Below, one piece after another: positions 1 through 5,531 of a DNA stretch of 7,178 nucleotides. The translations under genes were made by a program, and so were the position numbers. The stretch is from Chitinophagaceae bacterium (GTDB lineage Bacteria; Bacteroidota; Bacteroidia; Chitinophagales; Chitinophagaceae). The stretch covers positions 1 to 7,178 of the forward strand of contig PLXD01000640.1 in NCBI GenBank assembly GCA_003151295.1, written 5' to 3'. Below the pieces are notes generated by a model. That model did no database searches, was not told the DNA's origin, and worked only from the letters and a program-made list of their open reading frames with translations. Within the stretch, counting starts at the first letter, position 1. The number at the start of each line of letters is the position of its first letter.

Positions 1-543
1 AATTTTATTCTTATCACCACGTCACCGGATGCACTGAGCGCGGCCACGCTCGCTAAGGTGGGCCTGATCCTCACCATCGGCGAGAATCCCGTCTATCCCA
101 TTCAACAGTTCTGTAAAACCCTGGGAATACCGCAGCCCCCCGGAATACCTGTTCTTGGTGGGAACGAGGTCTGTGTCTGGAACCGGGAAGACCAGGTGGC
201 GCCCTATTCCGCTCACTATCGATTGCCTCCGCAATTGCAGCAGCGCCACAAAAAGAAGTATGCACAGGGTGATATGGATTATAATAGTTTTGTTTTCACG
301 GGGCGGGAGAAACAACTGCACTTGGTGGCGAATAATCTGATGCTATTCCTGCATATCGCGGAAGGCATCGACACGGATACCTGGTTGTTCCACCTCCAGC
401 GAAAGGATTTTACGAATTGGTTCCGGGAAGCCGTCCATGATGAAGCGCTGGGAAGTGTAAGCGAAGAGGCTGAAAAGATGGACGATCCGGCGGCTTCTAA
501 AAAGCAAATTTTGGAATTCATCGCTAAGAAATATACTGCCTGA
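1..543 (+). CDS. HAD-superfamily hydrolase, C-terminal part (5' end outside window)
   Basis: The reading frame is open from the first base and ends at TGA 541-543, giving the last 180 residues of a larger protein. The visible part starts with a beta-strand/helix stretch (ILITTSPDAL, then LAKVGLILTIGENP). It continues to a conserved tail: RHKKKYAQGD near residue 81, then FVFTGREKQL, NLMLFLHIAEGID, TWLFHL and FTNWFREAVHDE. From memory, this tail matches long bacterial HAD-IIB/phosphoglycolate-phosphatase-like proteins that end in motifs such as FYFRGPEGKLNLRAQNL and DYSRWFR. The HAD catalytic motifs (DxDGT and others) would lie upstream of the window, so phosphatase activity cannot be verified here. 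The GTG at 58 is only an internal in-frame codon and not the real start. In other bacteria I recall relatives near pentose-phosphate and stress genes, which fits the transketolase remnant just downstream. No terminator is obvious after the stop. Confidence 0.6.
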   Translation, partial: NFILITTSPDALSAATLAKVGLILTIGENPVYPIQQFCKTLGIPQPPGIPVLGGNEVCVWNREDQVAPYSAHYRLPPQLQQRHKKKYAQGDMDYNSFVFTGREKQLHLVANNLMLFLHIAEGIDTDTWLFHLQRKDFTNWFREAVHDEALGSVSEEAEKMDDPAASKKQILEFIAKKYTA

Positions 544-577
544 TCTGTATTCTCAGAAACAAGAGGCGGTTAAATAG

Positions 578-787
578 CTATTTCTTCAACAACGCTTTGG
601 CTTACTTCCGATCCGGTGGCGATCAATACCATAAGCACCCTTGGACAGTCCCTCCGCGTTGCCGTATTTTTCCGGGTCGATGTTCGGGATGGCCGGCCGT
701 CTTGCTGTGTAATTGACGAAAATTCTTCAGGTCGTCCAGCGTGAGGGAATATCCCGTAAGATAGAGGATCCGCAAAGAGGGACTCAT
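578..787 (-). pseudogene. Transketolase remnant with internal deletions and frameshifts
   Basis: Three blocks in different - strand frames match transketolase in the correct N-to-C order. Block 1 (about 787-683) reads [16 protein letters not shown] followed by [12 protein letters not shown], the N-terminal region just after the GHGS motif of transketolases. Block 2 (about 690-633) reads [20 protein letters not shown], which belongs to the C-terminal domain. Block 3 (about 632-590) reads [14 protein letters not shown], the conserved C-terminal IATGSEVSLAV motif. A last scrap, AKALLKK followed by TAG (601-578), resembles a normal transketolase C-terminus. An intact gene is about 2 kb, so roughly 90% is missing, including the thiamine-diphosphate-binding and pyrimidine-binding regions. 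A continuous 75-codon frame crosses the region (797-570), but only its last part belongs to the family, so it is not a real small gene. The match is from remembered family consensus, without a database search. Confidence 0.75.
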
Positions 788-839
788 TTCCTTTCACGAC
801 TTCATGGAAATGTCCCTGTATTATCCGGGGTATGGTTAT

Positions 840-869
840 AAAGAAAAGGGGTTCGTTCCCCTTTTCTTT
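840..869 (-). terminator. Perfect 12-bp hairpin, intrinsic terminator of the SRPBCC gene
   Basis: AAAGAAAAGGGG (840-851) and CCCCTTTTCTTT (858-869) are exact inverted complements around a 6-nt loop. On the - strand the stem lies 43 bp beyond the stop codon of the SRPBCC gene and its 3' arm ends in a T-rich run. The A-rich/T-rich outer part of the stem makes it usable in both directions, so it may also stop + strand readthrough from the HAD gene. Confidence 0.8.
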
Positions 870-912
870 CCGGCTTGAGATTTTCTCAACGGCTTGTATA
901 ATTTACAGGGTT

Positions 913-1572
913 CTATCCTGCATTCTCTATATAGTATTTGAAATTGCGGATGTCCTCTTTGATTTTATGTCGGAATAAAGGTGTCAACAACCGGGATACT
1001 CCTTCTCCAATGGGGCCGAAGGGTGCCTGATAGGAAATGAACGCGTCTATCCGGGTGGATTTTCCGGGTGTATCTGAAAAATTGATCTTACCGGCATTGT
1101 AAATGGGGGATCCAGGTAGGGACTTCCACGAGATTTCCCGCCCTTCCTCTTCTTTTACGATCTCTGCTTCCCATTGAAGGAGGCCTTTGCCGGCGGCCAT
1201 TTTCACCGACCAGGAAGATCTCTTATCGTCTGTTTCCCGTATGGTCACATGTTTCATGAACAGGTTCAGGTTTTCGAGCTTTCTCCAGAAAGCAAAGACT
1301 TCCGGGCGTGGCCTGTTCACTATTACATGGGTCTGTACATTGATATTGTGTCCTGAGGGGAGGACCCTTTCGTTATAGAGAGAGCGGAGCGTACAATGGC
1401 CGGATATTCCCCTATATACCAGGTATCCTCCGGCAAGCGCAAGGAGAGCGCCTGATTTATGTTTTTTAACTGCATAATACAATAGCAGGGAGCCGGCTAT
1501 TGCAGAGGCCGTGCGTTCGTGTTGTTTTAGATTCACGGTCGTTTCTCCGGTAAATTCATTATTAGCTGTCAT
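913..1572 (-). CDS. Membrane-anchored SRPBCC-family protein (YgaP-like/DUF2892 N-terminus)
   Basis: A 219-residue protein with two parts. Residues about 14-62 form a YgaP-like (DUF2892) transmembrane unit: the opening NLKQHERTASAIAGSLLL, two hydrophobic helices at roughly 23-36 and 40-53, and the typical GGYLVYRGISGHC ending. Residues about 78-216 form an SRPBCC/polyketide-cyclase-like domain, beginning VQTHVIVNRPRPEVFAFWRKLENL. This is the classical entry of the START/Bet v1 fold, which binds lipids or other hydrophobic ligands. It continues through ISWKSLPGSPIYNAGKINF to a C-terminal helix with PLFRHKIKEDIRNFKYYIE. This domain pair is widespread in bacteria with no assigned reaction, and a role in membrane lipid or quinone handling under stress is only inference. 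The ATG at 1572 is followed immediately by a plausible coding sequence. The leader is AT-rich without a Shine-Dalgarno sequence. Transcription probably ends at the hairpin 840-869. Confidence 0.85.
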   Translation of the reverse strand: MTANNEFTGETTVNLKQHERTASAIAGSLLLYYAVKKHKSGALLALAGGYLVYRGISGHCTLRSLYNERVLPSGHNINVQTHVIVNRPRPEVFAFWRKLENLNLFMKHVTIRETDDKRSSWSVKMAAGKGLLQWEAEIVKEEEGREISWKSLPGSPIYNAGKINFSDTPGKSTRIDAFISYQAPFGPIGEGVSRLLTPLFRHKIKEDIRNFKYYIENAG

Positions 1573-1747
1573 AAATGGGTGATTTTATGTTAATTGGCTT
1601 TTGAATAAAATACCTATTCAAAAAAAGTGCCGTCGGAAAGACGGAATGAATTAGCCGGAAGAATGGTTGGATGGGAAATAATTTCCCCAATAGCTCAGTG
1701 AGTAAAGATATAAAAGGAGTGGAATATCATTAAACCGGAATGCAAAA
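1573..1747. other. Intergenic leader region of the SRPBCC gene
   Basis: AT-rich upstream sequence of the - strand SRPBCC gene. It holds a small terminator-like hairpin (1630-1644) and nothing else I can support. A clear Bacteroidota -33/-7 promoter pair (TTTG and TAnnTTTG at normal spacing) was not found, although a TTTG occurs on the - strand just after the T-run near 1620. A stretch near 1690 resembles the D-arm of a tRNA but has no partner elements. Confidence 0.5.
1620..1644 (-). terminator. Short hairpin followed by a T-run, possible terminator upstream of the SRPBCC gene
   Basis: CCGTC (1630-1634) and GACGG (1640-1644) pair around GGAAA. Read on the - strand, the stem is followed by CAC and seven T residues (1626-1620). 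The 5-bp stem is weak. It lies where readthrough from hdeD would enter the SRPBCC leader, so it could separate the two - strand transcripts. Confidence 0.45.
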
Positions 1748-1751
1748 ATGA

Positions 1752-2052
1752 AAAGCAGATCCTTTGCCAGGCTCGCTGATCACCGGGCGCCCGACCTTTG
1801 ATTCGGCGACGGTGTGGACACGAACAAAACTGAACTATCCTCCTCAGTCACTGCTGCCGGCCTGGGATCGGTTTATACAGGCTACCGCTTCCCGGGAAGT
1901 TGAACCGACAGAAGGGGAAAAAAAGGCGATGGGTCCATTCACAAAAGTCCTTCCCCCTTATTCCATCCGGCAGCAGCCAGGAAGTAGCGAGGGAACTTTA
2001 TCGTAGATACAGGCAGAAAATAGAAGCCGCTTATCAGGGAACAGCCCACTAG
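1752..2052 (+). pseudogene. Decayed reading frame, family not recognised
   Basis: Two + strand frames in series look like damaged protein-coding sequence. The first (1752-2006) has a protein-like composition, with LITGRPTFDSATVWTRTK, LLPAWDRFIQAT, REVEPTEGEKKAMGPFTK and VLPPYS, and ends in a nonsense tail. The second, shifted frame (about 1972-2052) reads SSQEVARELYRRYRQKIEAAY and ends at TAG 2050-2052. It has the look of an amphipathic helix at a C-terminus. Joined by one frameshift near 1965-1975 they would give a continuous tail of about 100 residues. There is no convincing start codon and no family I can name. The final codons overlap the stop of the - strand hdeD-like gene. Alternatively the first frame is a short chance open frame. 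Confidence 0.35.
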
Positions 2053-2609
2053 AGCATCATATTCAAGGTGTCTTTACTATTTCTGAGCCTGAATGAATCG
2101 AATAGGGTGAGGGTCCCCATTATCAATGCGAAGATCCCGATGAGAAGTGTGACATCGTTGACCCTGGCAAAAGGATAATAAACGATCAGCGCGCCGAAAA
2201 TACACAGAAGGATGCCAATGATCACTATCAAGGCCCAGCCCCGCATATCATTTTTTAGCGATAAAGAAGCGGCAATTTTGAGAATGCCTATACATATGAT
2301 ACAATATCCGATCAGAAAGGGAAACACAATAAAGGACAAAAGAGGATTAAAGACAAGGAGGATTCCAAAAATAAATTCCAAAATACTTTCCGCATGCATC
2401 CATTTTCTTTCCCTTATCCAGCTTATCCGACTGCTAGTATGGATAAAGGATGCCACCACCAGGAGGAAGCCGTTTACCAGGAGGGCGATGCCTGAATATT
2501 TGACTAGTTTGACATATGCGTTCGATGGGCTCACAAAGCAATAGATACCGATCGCAATGAATAGGATTCCCGTGACATTCAATAACCCCCAGGTTTTTAG
2601 TTTTTTCAT
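2049..2609 (-). CDS. HdeD/DUF308-family six-helix membrane protein
   Basis: A 186-residue, strongly hydrophobic protein beginning MKKLKTWGLL. Six membrane segments are visible at about 7-26, 34-56, 73-90, 91-116, 124-145 and 151-173, arranged as three helix pairs. The repeated patterns GILFIAIGIYCFVSP, FIFGILLVFNPL and GILLCIFGALIVYYP are the hallmark of the HdeD/DUF308 family, which includes the E. coli acid-resistance membrane protein HdeD. The molecular function is unknown, and a stress-related role is by family only. I chose the ATG at 2609 over an in-frame TTG at 2639. The normal family N-terminus begins at the basic MKK immediately before helix 1, and the ten extra residues would be atypical. 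The gene is divergent from the esterase gene, and the two share the 114-bp region between them. Confidence 0.85.
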   Translation of the reverse strand: MKKLKTWGLLNVTGILFIAIGIYCFVSPSNAYVKLVKYSGIALLVNGFLLVVASFIHTSSRISWIRERKWMHAESILEFIFGILLVFNPLLSFIVFPFLIGYCIICIGILKIAASLSLKNDMRGWALIVIIGILLCIFGALIVYYPFARVNDVTLLIGIFALIMGTLTLFDSFRLRNSKDTLNMML

Positions 2610-2723
2610 GCAGTATCGGTTTATGATAAATGTAATCAATTTATATAATCATGCAGGGCTAAATTGGCCGGCATATGGTAAATTGCCGGTGTTATTGAAT
2701 TTATCGAATGGAAAAATGCTGTT
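2610..2723. promoter_or_regulatory. Divergent promoter region between hdeD-like and esterase genes
   Basis: This 114-bp, mostly AT-rich segment must hold the promoters of both diverging genes. No textbook Bacteroidota promoter pair stands out on either strand. It contains a near-direct repeat (separate entry) in its centre. Confidence 0.5.
2660..2689. repeat. Imperfect direct repeat, possible operator
   Basis: TAAATTGGCCGG (2660-2671) recurs as TAAATTGCCGG (2679-2689), differing by one deleted base. The two copies start 19 bp apart, just under two helical turns, in the middle of the divergent promoter region. Such spacing could suit a dimeric regulator, but two short copies may also be chance. 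Confidence 0.35.
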
Positions 2724-4127
2724 ATGAAGTCATCTGTCAAATTTATTTTTTGCTGCAGCCTGTTTGTTCAGGTATTGCCGGCGGAAGCACGGGTAAGGCC
2801 GAGCAGTCTTTTCAGTGAGCATATGGTGTTGCAGATGGGTGTGGAGGTACCCGTTTGGGGGAGGGCCCAAGAAGGTGAACTGGTCACGGTGAGTTTTAAC
2901 GGCCAGTCGGTTTCCACGAGGGCCACGAACGGTAAATGGATGGTAAAGCTCGCGCCGCTTCCCTATAGCAGCGCGCCTGACGTGATGACTATTGCCGGGA
3001 ATGACACGGTCACCATCCGGGATATTTTAGTCGGGGAAGTATGGTTGTGCAGCGGGCAATCCAATATGGAGCGTCAGTTGGGGCCCCGTCCGCCGCAGTC
3101 GCCCATAACCGATTGGGAGAAGGAGAGAGATTCGGCTGAATACCCGGCGATCCGGGAATATTATGTACCGCTGAAGTATTCGGCTGAAAAGGTGGAAGAT
3201 GTTCGTAGCGGTTGGAAGGTTTGCTCGGCGCATACAGTGGCCGACTTCTCTGCGGTGGGTTATTTTTTCGCCGAGAATTTATATAAGAAGCTGAAGGTGC
3301 CGGTAGGCGTTCTTTTCTCTGCATTTGGCGGTACACCGGCCGAAGACTGGACCAGCCTGGCTGCCCTGGAAGGCAATCCGGAACTGAACGAACTGGTAAA
3401 AAACTACGATAAGATCATCGCGGATTATAAGCCTGCCGGCCAATTGCTATGCGGCCTATACAATGGGATGATCTATCCTTTATTGCCTTACGCTATAAAG
3501 GGAGTGGCCTGGTACCAGGGAGATGCCAACAACGATCGTCCTAAGCAATACCAGGTGATCCTGCCGATCCTGATCAAAAACTGGCGCGACGATTTCGGGC
3601 TGGGTGATTTTCCCTTCCTCATCGTTCAGATAGCGCCTTTTAAAGATATGAGTCCTGAAATCAGGGAGGCCCAGTTGCTGGTATCGGAAAGAGTGAAGAA
3701 TACTGCGCTGATCGTAACGACCGATTGCGGAGATGCCAACAATATACACCCTTCACATAAGCAGCCTGTCGGCGAGAGATTGTCCCTGGCGGCGAGGGCT
3801 TTGGCATATGGTGAAAAGATCGAATACGCGGGTCCCACTTACCGGACATCTTCTATTAAAGGCCATCGGATCATTTTGCGATTCAGCCATATGGGGGGCG
3901 GCCTGGTGGTCCGGAAAGGCGATTCGTTGAAAGGTTTTACCATCGCCGGTGCAGATAAGAAATTCGTGCCGGCCGTTGCCGTCATTAGAGGAAGGGAAAT
4001 TGTGGTCTACAGCGACCAGGTCGGTAAACCCATAACCGTAAGATACGGATGGGCGAATGTGCCGTATGTGAACCTGTATAATAGAGCCGGACTGCCGGCT
4101 CCCCCATTCCGGTCGGATCCTGAATAG
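2724..4127 (+). CDS. Secreted sialate O-acetylesterase-type (SASA) carbohydrate esterase
   Basis: A full-length 467-residue protein. It starts with a Sec signal peptide: basic KSSVK, hydrophobic FIFCCSLFVQVLPA, likely cleavage after AEA at about 22. A beta-sandwich region with FSEHMVLQ and VPVWGRA (about 29-95) follows. The SGNH-hydrolase core carries block I GQSNM at 111-115 with nucleophile Ser113, the FGGTPAEDW loop at 201-209, WYQGDANN at 263-270 and IHPSHK at 341-346 with catalytic His342. The family removes O-acetyl groups from sialic acid or, in many environmental Bacteroidota, from acetylated plant polysaccharides; the substrate cannot be told here. The usual family motif at 264-269 is YQGESN, so Glu-to-Asp and Ser-to-Ala changes are present. 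The ATG at 2724 is directly followed by the signal peptide, which fixes the start. The remnant of a glycoside hydrolase lies immediately downstream, hinting at a former polysaccharide-use locus. Confidence 0.9.
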   Translation: MKSSVKFIFCCSLFVQVLPAEARVRPSSLFSEHMVLQMGVEVPVWGRAQEGELVTVSFNGQSVSTRATNGKWMVKLAPLPYSSAPDVMTIAGNDTVTIRDILVGEVWLCSGQSNMERQLGPRPPQSPITDWEKERDSAEYPAIREYYVPLKYSAEKVEDVRSGWKVCSAHTVADFSAVGYFFAENLYKKLKVPVGVLFSAFGGTPAEDWTSLAALEGNPELNELVKNYDKIIADYKPAGQLLCGLYNGMIYPLLPYAIKGVAWYQGDANNDRPKQYQVILPILIKNWRDDFGLGDFPFLIVQIAPFKDMSPEIREAQLLVSERVKNTALIVTTDCGDANNIHPSHKQPVGERLSLAARALAYGEKIEYAGPTYRTSSIKGHRIILRFSHMGGGLVVRKGDSLKGFTIAGADKKFVPAVAVIRGREIVVYSDQVGKPITVRYGWANVPYVNLYNRAGLPAPPFRSDPE

Positions 4128-4143
4128 GAAACGGATGAGATAA

Positions 4144-4310
4144 GAGGGGTCGGTGCCCGTCGGGGAGAAGGAATCCATAGTGGTATCCTGGGAGAGAAAG
4201 GCCGGGGCTTATCATTTTGAATACACGATCCCTGCTGGAAAGAGCGTCCCATTCTATTGAAAGCGGGTAAGCATGTCATCGATGTGGGAAACAGCGAAAG
4301 TTCTCCTGGC
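4144..4310 (+). pseudogene. Frameshifted remnant resembling an alpha-L-rhamnosidase C-terminus
   Basis: Seventeen bases after the esterase stop a protein-like frame reads SVPVGEKESIVVSWERKAG followed by YHFEYTIPAGKSV (4150-4257) and hits TGA at 4258. A second frame beginning at 4257 continues LKAGKHVIDVGNSESS. Read together as a sequence ending ..TIPAGK..LKAGKH.I.VG.., this resembles the last beta-sandwich strands of bacterial alpha-L-rhamnosidases (GH78), which end with TIPANTxATVYLP and a VGSGxYxF-like tail. No catalytic region, start codon or earlier domain is present, so only about 55 codons of a gene of normally over 700 remain. It is co-directional with the esterase and was probably part of the same locus. 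The family assignment is by remembered consensus, and another glycoside hydrolase with the same terminal fold is possible. Confidence 0.5.
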
Positions 4311-4413
4311 AAAGAACAAGGGCAGCGGCAAGGGTCACGTAGAAGGAAAAGAACAAGGCAATCGGGAGGTCTTTAAATGATTTATTGATATTCCAGGCAG
4401 ATGAAATTCTTTA
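4311..4413. other. Spacer between convergent transcripts
   Basis: No recognisable gene, and no strong hairpin terminator for either the + strand esterase locus or the - strand dehydrogenase operon. A + strand frame stays open to TGA 4377-4379, but its Lys/Gly/Glu-rich composition does not look like a protein domain. Confidence 0.5.
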
Positions 4414-4439
4414 CTGATTTTATTCGCCTGATTTTATTC
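4414..4439. repeat. Tandem 12-bp direct repeat at the dehydrogenase stop codon
   Basis: CTGATTTTATTC occurs at 4414-4425 and again at 4428-4439, a 14-bp period. The second copy includes the TAA stop (4434-4436, - strand) of the dehydrogenase gene. It is probably a small slippage duplication in the 3' untranslated region. Confidence 0.6.
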
Positions 4440-5531
4440 TCCTATTTTTATTCCTACTCTTACCGGCTTATTTTTGCTGGCAAATGCAAAAGCCTCTTCA
4501 ATACTGTCCAATGGATATTCTTTTTCAACCAGGTCTTCAAATGGATATTTGCGGTAATTGTTTTCGATGAATGAAGTGGCGTTTAAAAAGTCTTCATAAT
4601 TGTAATTATGCAAACCGCGGATCTGCAGCAGTTTCCGGACAATCTTCTGCCCGTCGACCGGTACCGGTTTTTCGGGGAATACGGCTCCAATCCAAACGGC
4701 ACATCCACCAACAGCCAGGGAATCGATGCCCATTTTCATGGCCTGTGGATTTCCGGTCATATCAAAGACGATATCGGCATCCGGCCAGGGTAAAGGGGTT
4801 GTAAGGTTTTCCCCTGGAAAAGGATAAGCGAGGTTCGCCCCGAATTTTTCGCTCCATGTCAAACGGGTCGTATCCTGGTCAACTACACCTATCCAGGCGG
4901 CGCCGGCTTCCTTGCACATGGCCACGCAGGATAAGCCTAATAATCCCGCCCCGAATACGATGATTTTTTTATCGGTTATATCTCCGGCTATCCTGAGCGC
5001 ACCCATGACCGTCGAGTGAGCACAACTGATAGTCGCAGCGACTTTTAAAGGTATGGATGGAGAGATTTTAATGAGCGCCGTGTTTGAACGTAAAATACAG
5101 TAATCAGCCAATCCTCCGTTAAATACATCATCTCCTTCCGCCAAAACATGTCCGTATTTGAAAAGATGATTGCTTTTTTGCGGCATGTCGGGTCTCGGAG
5201 CAATTATGCCTGCCGGTACCGAAAAAATAGACCAGGTGATCATATCTCCCACTTCAATGGGGTTTCCCCTGAAATCTTTACCCGGATGGGCAGGGTCGAT
5301 CCATAAAATAGTTCCCACTATTTCATGCCCCAGCACTACATGGGGCGGTTCCATACGTCTTCCACAGTAAGTATGTATATCACTTCCGCAAAGCGTGGTA
5401 TAAAGGGTTTTAACCAATACTTCGCCGGGTTTTATAAAAGGAACCTGCCGGGTGATAAATTCAAATGGCAGGCCTTGACCGTTAAAAATGACTGCTTTGC
5501 CCGGGGGAAAGGCGGATAATTTGTCGCTCAT
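4434..5531 (-). CDS. Medium-chain zinc-type alcohol dehydrogenase, phosphonate-associated (HpnZ-like) subfamily
   Basis: A 365-residue medium-chain dehydrogenase/reductase. The GroES-like domain (about 1-155) carries the catalytic-zinc residues Cys48 (TLCGSDIHTYCGRR) and His69-Glu70 (VLGHEIVG), with a probable third ligand at Cys170 (ISCAHSTVMGALR). The Rossmann domain has GAGLLG at 194-199. Asp218 at the end of the second strand (GVVDQD) suggests NAD rather than NADP. The segments TLCGSDxHT.xGRR, PQKxxxLFKYGH and IRGLHNYNYEDF match, from memory, the alcohol dehydrogenases repeatedly found with phosphonate-catabolism genes. A marked oddity is the structural-zinc lobe (101-128): its four expected cysteines are replaced by Pro106, Ile109, Pro112 and Ser120. 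The ATG at 5531 lies 50 bp inside the upstream DUF5690 gene, so the two are co-transcribed and probably translationally coupled. The natural alcohol substrate is unknown. Confidence 0.85.
   Translation of the reverse strand: MSDKLSAFPPGKAVIFNGQGLPFEFITRQVPFIKPGEVLVKTLYTTLCGSDIHTYCGRRMEPPHVVLGHEIVGTILWIDPAHPGKDFRGNPIEVGDMITWSIFSVPAGIIAPRPDMPQKSNHLFKYGHVLAEGDDVFNGGLADYCILRSNTALIKISPSIPLKVAATISCAHSTVMGALRIAGDITDKKIIVFGAGLLGLSCVAMCKEAGAAWIGVVDQDTTRLTWSEKFGANLAYPFPGENLTTPLPWPDADIVFDMTGNPQAMKMGIDSLAVGGCAVWIGAVFPEKPVPVDGQKIVRKLLQIRGLHNYNYEDFLNATSFIENNYRKYPFEDLVEKEYPLDSIEEAFAFASKNKPVRVGIKIGE

Noticed and set aside
570..797. 75-codon open frame on the - strand as a real small gene
   Set aside because: Only its final part matches a known family, and the other transketolase blocks lie in different frames; it is a chance open frame through a pseudogene.
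1686..1715. tRNA-like D-arm sequence (TAGCTCAGTGAG)
   Set aside because: There is no matching acceptor stem, anticodon arm or T-arm (no GGTTCGA-like element) within tRNA distance.
2610..2639. Extended hdeD start at TTG 2639
   Set aside because: It adds ten atypical residues ahead of the normal MKK start, and the ATG at 2609 directly precedes helix 1.
3753..4312. Overlapping - strand open frames opposite the esterase end
   Set aside because: They are antisense to a well-supported gene and to the remnant behind it, with low-complexity Pro/Arg/Ser-rich content and no family likeness.
4414..4439. Tandem 12-bp copies as the start of a CRISPR or regulatory array
   Set aside because: Only two copies at 14-bp period are present, without spacers; simple slippage duplication explains them.
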